Assembly: GCA_021234155.1 (NCBI GenBank)
Contig: JAJEKV010000075.1
Location: 2,440,522-2,504,521, forward strand
Direction: 5' to 3'
DNA length: 64,000 nucleotides
Origin: Isoetes taiwanensis
Lineage: Eukaryota; Streptophyta; Lycopodiopsida; Isoetales; Isoetaceae
The position numbers and the translations under genes are program-made. Numbering within the stretch: the stretch's first letter is position 1; every line of letters begins with the position of its first letter. Positions 48,359-58,646 of the stretch are shown here, in pieces. Below the pieces are notes generated by a model that worked only from the letters and a program-made list of their open reading frames with translations, searched no databases and was not told where the DNA came from.

Positions 48359-48950
48359 AATAGCTGGATAAGCACTTCGATCTAAAATAGAAAGTATCTA
48401 GAGGTAATTTTAACTAGTTCTTCCAAAATGTCATGAAGTTAAGCTAGTGAGCATTGACTGATTAATTAGCATGAATAGGCAGCTCAATCTAAAACAGAAG
48501 TTGCTAAAAATTTTAATTTTTACCTAAAAAAAATTATAGCCGGATGCTTCAGAAAGTCAGGTTAACTAGTGAGATTTGATTGGTCAAATACCATGAATAA
48601 GCTCCTCAACTCAAATTAAAAATTAGCTAAAAATAGTTATTTTTGGTAGAAATTTTGAAATGTCGCGTGGATTAGCTTCTAATCAACTAGCATGGACAAG
48701 CACCTGAACCTAAAGTAGAATGTTGCTATACACAGTAATTTTTGTAGCTGTTCTGGAATGTCCTGGAGTTTAGCTACTGCTCACTAGCAGGACAAACACC
48801 TCAACTCAAAACAAAAAGTTGCTAAAAGTAATAATTTTTGGCGGATGTTTTGGAATGTCGTAGAAGTGAGCTAATGAGCTTTGAATGGTCCACAAGCATG
48901 GATAAGCATGTCAACCTGAAATAGAAAGTATATGAAAATACCAAATTTTA
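48359..48950. repeat. Decayed tandem array, ~107-bp unit, ~5.5 copies
   Basis: Unit starts near 48361, 48468, 48589, 48688, 48786 and 48894 (spacing 98-121). Each opens with AGCATGGATAAGCACCTCAA-like sequence, continues with AAGTTGCTAAAAATAG and ATTTTTGG, then TTTTGGAATGTCGTGGA and GAGTTAGCTAATGAG-like words. Units are diverged, with several internal indels. Nothing is coding. It begins ~200 bp beyond the gypsy fragment and runs into the PPR fragment. Confidence 0.8.
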
Positions 48951-48959
48951 AAAAGTTGC

Positions 48960-49311
48960 TAAAAACATTCAATGGTATTCTTTATGCTTGGAGGCACAGA
49001 GACTTAGTGGGTTATGGCTACCATCATTTTGTTTTGATGCACTCTACATATGGAGTGACTACAGTGGAGGATCATTATGCTTGTATGGTTAACATTTTTT
49101 GTAGAACTGGTCTTATAGATGTTGCAGAGGATGTTTTGCATACATTTCCATTATTATTAATGAAAACTGAGGCATGGATATCATTGCTTAATGCATGTCG
49201 AATCTATAATATTATCAAGCAAGCATAGAATATTATTTCCCATCTTTGTAACTTGGATCAAGCAGGAGCTGCAAGCATTTGTGATTTTGGCAGATATTTA
49301 TGCTATGAATG

Positions 49312-49315
<4 letters not shown>
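48960..49315 (+). pseudogene. PPR gene C-terminal fragment
   Basis: Reads GYHHFVLMHSTYGVTTVEDH, then YACMVNIFCRTGLIDVAEDV and EAWISLLNACRIYNIIKQA, which correspond to the last PPR/E1 region of plant PLS-class PPR proteins. After a stop at 49226, another frame supplies VILADIYAMNGK, the E2 start. Nothing upstream (tandem array) or downstream ((GATA)n retroelement end) belongs to a PPR gene, so this is an isolated fragment. Confidence 0.75.
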
Positions 49316-49384
<69 letters not shown>

Positions 49385-49500
49385 TTGTTTTAAAGTCACG
49401 CCACTAGGCACCATCTAACTGGGCATGTGACCACACAACACACTACATTGCTTAATGGGGCCCTGCCCCCAACCACTTTACATTGCATCTGTGAGATTTG
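49316..49500 (-). mobile_element. Retroelement 3' end with (TATC)n tail
   Basis: (GATA)n on the plus strand at 49316-49384, followed by GTTGTTTTAAAGTCACGCCAC. Read on the minus strand this is GTGGCGTGACTTTAAAACAAC-like sequence running into (TATC)n, like the other ends at 61211 and 50041. It abuts the PPR fragment exactly and probably ended it. The length of the retained body is not known. Confidence 0.5.
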
Positions 49501-50010
49501 ATGCCCAACAGTTCAGAGTGCATAATGCATTTATTCAAACCAGACTTCCCATGGGCTTCTCATGTAATAGCAAGTTCTCCCCTTAGAGAATTTTAAACTA
49601 TTCTTTATGTTATAGGTAATCCAGATGACCGACTAACGTGACCTAAACGTAGACCTATATCTTAACATCAAAGCTTGATAACGAAGGCCATGAGCCTGTT
49701 CATTCTGTGGGCTATGTCTTCATAATTAGAACATCTTGTATAGAGCCCTGTGCATGCTTATTACAGTTCCATGATCATGTTACAATTGCTGGGGCTTTGC
49801 TGCATGTTTAATATTGCCAAACATGCAATGGAAAAGGTTTTATTCGGAAGATACTTCACATTGAACTCCACAATATTTGAGCTCATGACATTTTTATCAA
49901 CACTTTATGGAGCATAGAAGTCATTCTTTGTGACATAAAGGTCTCACATTTTATCGAACAGTTTAAGACCTTCAACCTGGTATTGGAGGGGCTAGTTCTT
50001 TTTAATGCAA

Positions 50011-50155
50011 TGATAGATAAGATAAGATAAGATAAGATAAATTTTTACGTCCACGGGAACCCAACGGGTTATGGGACGACACATGCAAGGGCAACAACCC
50101 ATCTAAAACCTGGGGACTAGGCCTCATCACCAAACACAATAACTAAATATTAAAA
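50011..50155 (-). mobile_element. 3' end of the ORF1-only LINE-like family
   Basis: (GATAA)n at 50011-50040 followed by a ~115-bp segment that is the reverse complement of ~27450-27566 (shared landmarks: ACGTCCACGGGAACCCAACG and ACCTGGGGACTAGGCC). A heavily 5'-truncated copy of the element at 26561-27686. Confidence 0.85.
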
Positions 50156-50241
50156 GGCTACCCGAATAAGATAAGATAATGCCAATGATAAGAAGAGTAT
50201 GGTATCATACCAACAAGAGATCACTATATGTGCATCAGGGA

Positions 50242-50780
50242 ATAAATTACTAATCGCATATTTCTTATTAGCCAGAATGGCTTTAGCTAATCCCAAAGCA
50301 TTCTGTGGTTTAGCTAAACTCTACATATTTTTCCTCTCATACTTTCTAGCGTTTAGCTAAACTAGCATCATCCCAAGATTTTCTATGGTGTGGCCAACAG
50401 AAAATATTAAGCCAAATTACTATACTTTTTTTCAACTGTTTTCAATTATTTTAGTCATTTTCTTTGGAAAATATTCTAAATAATGCTAACTAGCAAAATC
50501 TATGACTCAAATTAATTTACCATGCTAGAAATTAAACTACTAATCATATATTTCTTATAAACTAGAATGATATTAGCTAAACTAGCCCGAAATTCATTCT
50601 AAAAGTTTCTATGGTTTAGCTAAACAATACGAAATTTCACTCTCTTACTTTCTAGCGTTTGGCTAAAGATCTCCAGGATTGGTGTAGTCCCTAAAAATGT
50701 TAAGCTAAAATTATTATTATTTTCCCAATTTTTTCCATTTACTTTAGCCAATTTTTTTCAAAAATATGCTAAAAAATCGC
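50242..50780. repeat. Tandem duplication, ~290-bp unit
   Basis: Copy 1 begins near 50242 (TAAATTACTAATCGCATA), copy 2 near 50532 (TAAACTACTAATCATATA). Both contain TATTTCTTAT, TATGGTTTAGCTAAAC-like words and TACTTTCTAGCGTTTGGCTA-like words. Moderately diverged, with no coding sequence. Confidence 0.75.
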
Positions 50781-50789
50781 CAAATAGCT

Positions 50790-53700
50790 AAGGGTAAACG
50801 CATATAGCTGGGGGACACTTTTAGTGTCAACGACACTTGGTGCTTGTAGGGTGCTTTATACATGGTGATTAAAATTTTGGGCCCATCACGAATAATGCGA
50901 ATAATGCGTGATGGGTGTTCATGGCACGCAAATTTTATAATCTGGCACCAGGAACTGGGTTCTCCCACTCTTTGGTAGATTCTACCAATTTTAATTCAGA
51001 ATCAAGCTTAGAATTCTGCACTAGGGGCTGGGTCTCTAGCTCTATGGCCATTTTTCCATTGAATGGGATTCAATCGATCTGCTTGCAGTATGCCCATTTG
51101 GAGGCGACTCATCCAAGTTCAAACTGCAATACGATGTGAACACTCCTGATGTACTTTTATCTCAAGTTCTTGTTCAGAAGTTTCCAGGAATTTTAGCTTG
51201 GTTTGTATACAGTCGTTGTAAGCATGTTTTTGGGTGGCGTATGTTGCTTGCTAAATTATTTTGTCTTACAGACTATTGATCCCTCTCTTACAGGTGTAAT
51301 GACTGCAAAAAACTGGCTTCTGAATAGAAAAAGGCAGAAGTGAATCTTGGACAATGTTGATTGTGATGCTGAAAAGGTGATGTCTCCACATTTGGTCATG
51401 GAAAGGCAGATTATTTGTGATTCAATGTAAATCGTTTGGATCTTGCTAATCTTGTCTCATTGTTCTCGTGCATTTTTTACTCTAAAATTGTACATATTTC
51501 ATTATAAGATAAGATAAGACTATTGATGTGTGCAAAATGTTATTATTACAACTGTTGAAAACAATGACAATTTCAGGCTAAGCTACTTGCAACCAATAGG
51601 TTGACAAGAAAGACTAAGCATGGAGGTGATAAAAAGGGAAGTAAAAAGGAGACGACTGCATTTGTGGAGCTATTCAAAACTTTTGATGAAGCTGTGCTGC
51701 ATAGCAATGAGATCTAGCTTGTGGAATTCTTTGCCCCATGGTATTTGTGATAGTTTATTTTGGGCTCGTTTCTATGCTCAAGCTTATCTTGAGTTCTTTT
51801 TTTTTTATGCTCAAATTTATCTCTCTATTTTGCATCTGTATCCAAACCCTTGCATTTCTCCTAGTCTGAATTATTCATTTGCAAATAGAGCTCGCTGATT
51901 TAATATAGTACATCCCGATTTTGCATATGCTACTTTTTATGTAGAAATAGAGACCCAAAAGACAAATCAGGCTTAATTGGCAACCATTTTTATCCTTCTA
52001 TAGTCTTTGTGCCAGTAGAAAGGATATTTTTTATGTCTACTTTTTATTTATAGAAGGGCAATAGAGTGTTGTATCTTGCTTGCTGAATTGTTTTGAAAAT
52101 CCTATCTTGAACAAGTACGTCTGTCAAAGTTTTCCAACCATGCTAGTCTTTGGAACATATAAAGAAAATTCAATACCTTATCAAGTGGCACGAGAGGCAT
52201 CAGCAATTGAGACTTTTGTCCTTGAAATAGCTTGAAGCTAATGAAGTTGCTCAAGAGGTTGTGGAGCTTATTAGACCAGTAAGTGATCGCACTAATAAAC
52301 TTCCATCTATTTTTTATTGTTGGAACAAAACTTTGTCATTGTATCATCAAGATTTATAATGTTTTCTACATTCTGCATTGGTGCATGAAGAAATGGAAAA
52401 GTATTGCTCATGTGTAGCTATATGTTTTGTTATATTTCTACATGACATATTGGACTCACGAGCAGATGGAAGAAACAAGATATATTTTAGACTGTTGCAG
52501 TGAGCTTCTATGGTTAAGAGTTCATAGAACACATAGAATATTGAATTATAGATCTCATGAGAAAGCAATTTTGACAATGTTAGTACACTGAGCAACAATA
52601 TGGGCGGCAGCAAAGACATTTATTAATCTTGTTAACGATAAACAAGCAAATAGCCAGGAGGTTTTAAAAACAAAAAAAGGAGTCTGGAGGTTTTGGAATG
52701 ACTTTAGCTTTTTGGATTGGGTTTTCATCTATCTTGACCACATTTTCATTTTGACTTTGGTAGGTACTTTTGAGCACTTGCTAGAAGGAGTCATCTTAGA
52801 GCAGGCTATCAGTGTTGGAGGATATGGCTATCCTGCTTCTTGTTGCACTGAATGTGAAAAAGGGAGTCTATGCCTTTCTTAAGAGTTTCTTTAAGCTATG
52901 TAAGTACATCTGCATTCTTGTATACAACAAAATGATGTGTGATAATTAGATGTTATCCTTTGTACTTCTAGTTGTTACCAGCCAAACACTGAGCATTAAA
53001 ACAATAAACATTATGAAGAAATCATTCAGAAGTATTGTTATTGAATTGAAGAATGGAAACTCGTATTGTCTCGATCAAGTAAATCGACTCTTTTGAAACA
53101 TGTTACAAGGTTGCATTTGATCTATGAGGAATGATGATAAATTGGGAATAATTTGTAATCTTAACTAGAAGCAAGGGATCGTCTTTGAAGCTGAATGAGA
53201 TGAATTTATCTCAATACTGAGGATACCTTTGCCGACAACATTCAGAATTATTGACAGGTAAAATTGACGATAACCTGCAATTTCTCCTTTTGCATTTAAA
53301 GGGTCACAATTAGTAACCATCCTTTCATTTTTTTATGGAAAGGGAATTTGCCAATGACATAAGACCAAATGGATTGGGACCTTTTTAATGGAATAGAGGT
53401 AAGTCATAATGCTTTTTCATGTGTAGTTGGCATTATTATTAATGGGATCTTTTGTGCTTATTTAGAATGATACAATTGGATGCTTTTGAGCGCATTGCAT
53501 GTTTTGTGGTATCACCTTCTTGTATCATTCTACTGAGTTTTATAAAAGTTATCACAATTACTTGCTTTTGGACTGAATAGGGAGTGAGCTTGAGGCTGCC
53601 TTTTCATTTGCAGATTTTTGGGGACTCTACTATAAGTTGCATTTCATTCTTATTATCTACGGAGGCCTCCATACTATCCCTGATATCAACATCGTTTGAC

Positions 53701-55190
53701 ACAGAATTTAAACATCTCAAGTCCAAATACGTGTCTGCAATATTCAACAAGAGTTGAATCAAGGTTGTAATTATGAAACTTTCCATTCTGATATTTCATT
53801 TCTACTCTAGTATTTTTTTTTATCTTTCTTTCATCTTCAGCATGATAAGGAAAAGTTCTATCTATTGTCTTTATCTGTTAAGAGCTCAAGGACCACACCA
53901 AACTTAAGAGGTTCTAGATTTTCCTTTATCGGGTAGTTTTCTATAAGCATGGAGCAGTGCTTGCAACGTCATTTTCTAAAGCAAAATAAGAAAGTATTTT
54001 AAGGAACGGATGAGGAAGAGCAAAGCAAATAAAATCAGAGAAAAAAACACGAGTTGAATACATCCTTTCCTTCCTCCGAATTTTATCCTCAAAAGGTTTG
54101 AAACTCTCATTGGACATCGATTGATCATTATCGATGCACATGCATCTAGAAATGCAACAGAGGAAGCTGCGCAAAAAACGTGAAGTGCGACGACGGGCAA
54201 AATACTTTTAAAAAAGTCTTTAAAAAATCGTATAAAGGGTGCTTAAGGGGTGCTTGGCTGGCGCAAAAGTGACCCCCACCTATATGCTTTGACCCCTAAG
54301 TTTAGCCCTTAAATTATTCCATGATGTGCATTGTGTAAACCTCACAAAAGCTCAATGGGCTCAGCCTAAACAATATAAAAATAACAGTACATTCCCTCTC
54401 ATTCTGCAAAAAAGATATTTGTGATGATGTTCTGCTTCATATCTACATGTATATGTTGCTCCTTTAAATCTGGAATCATCGTGCATTTAGAGCATAAACA
54501 CATCTACAACACAAATTGCTCATCCTCAAGTGCATTGGTAATACCCTTATCTTTTTCTCTGCCTCTGATTGTCGCCGCTCCTTCATGTCCCCATAGCATT
54601 TCCACATACTAGTCTACAAAGCATACAGACTAAACCATTTTCAAATAAACTTGAACAACAAACAAAACTCAAAACTTCCGCGCCAACAAAACGACACCTA
54701 GTTTCATAACATTTACACGTCTCCACACAAAACAAAAAATTCCAACACAAAACGATGAAACCAAAATCATGAAAACACAACCGAAGGGCAACCCCTCGAG
54801 CGCAGTATCTTGTTTATATATGTTGAAAAAGTATTGCATCAAATAGTCATACTTACTTTCAATCCTAAAGGAGCCCAAACAAATCCATAGTCTTGACCTT
54901 ATAGTCTTACCCTAGATTGGGGGATCCCGGAGGTGTGATCTCGGAGGACAAAACCACACCTTACTGCACAAAAAATCTGCCTTTTACAAGGGAAATCAGA
55001 CTGTTTTTGTAGTGGGGTTTTCTCCCTCGATTCAAGGCGAAATCGGGTGGGATCACTTCAGGGACGATCGGAATGGGCTGGAGAAGATCAGCAGGTAGGA
55101 GCCAAGGAGGAAGTGCACCGCACGCCGCTACTATCGGAGATCAACGATCTGGCCAAAAATAGCCCTAAACTGCGCAGTTACCCTTTAACT
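50790..55190. other. Long stretch without recognisable genes
   Basis: AT-rich with scattered short open frames (up to 92 codons at 51620-51898 +), none with a known domain. Some pieces between 51.2 and 53.0 kb look like isolated exons with AG/GT edges (for example the lysine-rich KTKHGGDKKGSKKETTAFVE near 51620), but no gene could be assembled. A short (TAAGA)n stretch lies near 51507. Confidence 0.4.
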
Positions 55191-55194
55191 GTGA

Positions 55195-55275
55195 GTTAAC
55201 TGTGGGATCCCAGAGGAGGGGATCCTATTGATTATGGGATCCTGGAGGAGGGGATTTCCGAGGATGGGATCCAAT
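55195..55275. repeat. GGATCC-rich direct repeats upstream of PPR gene
   Basis: GTGGGATCCCAGAGGAGGGG and ATGGGATCCTGGAGGAGGGG follow one another within 60 bp, with a third partial copy (GAGGATGGGATCC) and a similar GGGGATCCCGGAGG at 54918. They lie 300-700 bp before the PPR start. A regulatory role is only a guess. Confidence 0.55.
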
Positions 55276-55580
55276 CGAAAGTAAAACTATCTAATGACCT
55301 TTTCAGATGACGGGCATTGGCCAATAGGCTGCCTTTCATAATATTTACCCGTTTTCTACGTTTCTACGGGCAAAAATGCAAAAAACAAGCATGAAAGCCG
55401 TCTATACCCGCCTTTGGCTGATCCAGCGAGGCTGATAACGGGCCCTTTAAATGCTTGTAGTGGCAAAACAGAATGCCAGACATCCTCCTGGTACCAACGA
55501 CTAGTTGACATCCTCTTAGCTGACAATACAATTCTCTTCATTTGATTTGCAGCATCGATGGTGGGGAGTGGTAGTGGGTA

Positions 55581-57666
55581 ATGTTCAGAGACGGTCGAAG
55601 GACGGAGAAGGTAGTGGGCAGGTATGAGCCCACTTGTTCGTTTTCGTTTCATAGGTTGATCCCTTACGCTCTACGTGTATAACAGGACATTGGGTAACTT
55701 AAGCATATTCTGCAAGGAAGGGCAGGAAACCAGCATTTTCGGACAACAAGGATCGCTTTTAACCAGAGATGACGCTTACAATCTTTTGCAGTCCGCTGGT
55801 AAGAAAAATGTGGAATATACTAGATCGGCACAATACCTTATTGCCCAATATGGGCTTGATACCGTGGAAGTTTTGGGCAACCATCTCATTCGGTTGTTTA
55901 TGTCATGTAAATGTTTGGTTGAAGCCAGTCAAGCGTTTGGAAAAATCACACAGCCAAGTGTGTATACATGGAGTGCAGTTATTTCAGCATATGGGAATGC
56001 TGGACAAGCAGGAGATGGAATTCATTTGTATACTACAATGCAACAATTAGGTTTAAAATGTGACAAACATACTTATCTTTCCACTTTAAAAGCATGTGCC
56101 ACAGTTTCTGCTCTTCATCAAGGAAGGCATATCCACTTGAAGATCATTGAAAGCAGCCTAGAACCAGAGGTTATTATTGGGAATTCCCTTATTGACCTCT
56201 ATGCCAAGTGTGGTAGCTTGAAGGAATCATGCAATATATTCAATAATCTGCCAACCAAAAATGTGGTAACATGGAATTCAATGATGGCAGGGTATACACA
56301 GCATGGTGAAGGTTTCCTTGCTCTGGATTGCTTTGCTAAGATGCAGGAAGAGGGAACAAACCCAGATAAGGTTACGTTTCCAAACGTCTTAAAAGCATGT
56401 TCTATCCTTGGAGCCATACAGAAGGGCAGGCTCACTCATCTCCACATTTTGCAACAAGGTCTTAGATCAGATGTTCTGGTGGGAAATACTCTTCTTGATA
56501 TGTATGCCAAATGTGGTAGCTTAATGGAGTCACAGAAAGTGTTTCATGAATTGCAGCACCGGGATGTTGTATCTTGGAATGCAATTATCGCAGGCTTTGT
56601 ACAACACGATGAAGGTTGTCTGGCATTAGAATATTTCCAAAAAATGCAATTGGAGAAAGTATCACCAGACAAACTCACATTCTCTAGCGTCTTAAAAGCA
56701 TGTGCCATCATGGGAAACTTAGAGTATGGAAAACTTATTCATGGCCATGCTTTAAAATGTAAGTTAGAATCAGACATTGTTTTAGGAAACACTCTAATGG
56801 ATATGTATGCTAAATGCTATAGCCTGAAACAATGCTGCAAAGTCTTTGAAACATTATCATACCAAACTGTGGTGTCCTGGGGAACAATGATTATGGCGTA
56901 TATAGAATATGGGGAAGCTAAATCTTCTATAGATTGCTTTAGAAAGATGCAATCAGAAGGGTTAATGCCAAATGAAATCACATTTGCAACTGTTGTAAGA
57001 GCTTGCAGTGACACAGGAGACATAGAGCAAGGCAGGTTCATTCATGATCAGATCTTGAAATGTGGGATTGATTCAGACATTGTTGTGAGGAATTCTCTTA
57101 TTGATATGTATTTCAAATGTGGGTGTTTGGAGGAAGCATGGAAATTGTTTGATAAAATGGAAGAAAAGGATATAGTTTCATGGGCCAGTATGATCACAGG
57201 ATATGCACAGCATGGCGAGGGTCTTCTTGCCATGAAGTGCTTTGAGGAAATGCAAAAGAATATACAGCCTGACAAAACTGCATTTCTCTCAGTTTTAGTT
57301 GCATGTAATCATGCTGGCCTGGTAGATGAAGGCCGTTGGTATTTTGAATATATGCATGCATGCTTAGACATGATGCCTGACATTGACATTTACAATTGCA
57401 TGATTAATCTATTGGGTCGTGCCGGATACCTCAAAGAAGCAGAAGACCTCCTTCAAGCAACTGGTCAGCAAAATACAACAGGATGCGTGTCTTTAGTTAA
57501 CTCCTGCAAAATGCATGCCAATGTGGAAATTGGAAGATATTGCTTCGATAAAGCTGTCTACCTAGATCCACAATATGTTCCCGTGTACGTTTTAATGTCA
57601 AACATCTACGCTGACTCTCAAGGAAACTATATCGACAAGATGATGCTAGAAAATGTCTCAGGATAA
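55581..57666 (+). CDS. PLS-type pentatricopeptide repeat protein, two exons
   Basis: Predicted 673-residue PPR protein; such proteins bind organellar RNA base by base and act in editing, splicing or stability in plastids or mitochondria (family knowledge). The long open frame has no ATG near its start (it opens at GTG 55675), but ATG 55581 plus a 64-bp intron (55622-55685, AG|GTATGA ... AACAG|G) joins it in phase 2. The neighbouring paralogue has the same arrangement. Repeats run from about residue 80 to 600, with the cadence NSLIDLYAKCGSL, VVTWNSMMAGY, ALDCFAKMQEEG, NPDKVTFPNVLKAC. E1/E2-like motifs (YNCMINLLGRAGYLKEAEDL, YVLMSNIYADSQ) follow. The protein stops soon after, without E+ or DYW, so it cannot itself carry the cytidine deaminase domain. 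A frame change near 57640 may have altered the last ~10 residues. Confidence 0.85.
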
Positions 57667-57810
57667 GAGAAAGCGAGGATGTCTTTCATCAAGAAGATGA
57701 TATCTAGTAAGAATGAATGTGGTGTTAAATGTTTATATGTATGTGCTGCTCCATCTGCACACTTTTTATATCTATGCAAACTTTTTGGATGGTTAAACTA
57801 CTGTTCATAT

Positions 57811-57914
57811 TCATATATGCATGTTATGCCCATCAAATTCAGTATAAAAGCAGAGGTCTAGGTCATATATGCATGTTATGCCCATCAAATTCAGTATAAA
57901 AGCAGAGGTCTAGG
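57811..57914. repeat. 52-bp tandem duplication
   Basis: Two identical head-to-tail copies of a 52-base unit beginning TCATATATGCATGTTATGCC and ending GAGGTCTAGG, in the 3' flank of the PPR gene. Perfect identity points to a recent duplication or an assembly effect. Confidence 0.9.
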
Positions 57915-57919
57915 TACTG

Positions 57920-58640
57920 CTTTGGCAACTTATGGGCCATAATATGATTACATTGGAATACCTTGTTGATATTGAAATCATGCATATATTCTCATGGTGT
58001 TATGAACACGACAATGTGTAAGGATGATACCTACCCTAATGTATGTGTTAAGAATTGACTAGATTTGACGAATCACAATGCGGTAGACAATCTTATATTG
58101 GATGTTGTGGAGTCCATCTGTTCTAGCAGGGATGCCAGTTTTAATTAAGCGGGGCCTTTAAACCACAGCTACCATTATGAGCTTCTCTTGGGGCTGCTGC
58201 ACATTTAGTCAACTATAATTTAAACCTTAAGAATTCCCCAAGGGGATATTCTTCTATGAATGGAATCTAATTTATTGAATTTTCTCATCCCCGCATTCAA
58301 AATTTTTGAGGATGAAAATTGTCTAGCAGAAGCAAGCTCCTCTTGTAGACATTGCAGACTGTCTCTTTGCAGTCCCAACATCTATGATACATGCATTGCT
58401 CAACTAAATGCTTCAAAGCAGATGTCTAATGATGAGAGTTCAGACAATGTCATGTTTGTCATTTGTGAGTCTTGCCACTAAAGCGTAGAGACCTTGAAAT
58501 AGGTGAACGCAAAGACACAATGCCATGTGCGACTTTAATGGGTCTTGCCTTCTCTCACCGTTGTCCTCATCTTCCATCTCAATATTGCTTTAAAGCCATC
58601 AGTAGATCTAAGTTTATCATTTGTGTGTTGCTTTCCTAAG
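57920..58640. other. Spacer between convergent PPR genes
   Basis: AT-rich; a 73-codon frame at 58260-58481 (+) has no recognisable domain. Contains the 3' ends of both flanking PPR loci. Confidence 0.5.
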
Positions 58641-58646
58641 ATTCTT

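Noticed and set aside
49316-49384. (GATA)n as a CRISPR-like or regulatory array
   Set aside because: Plain microsatellite at a retroelement 3' end; no spacers.
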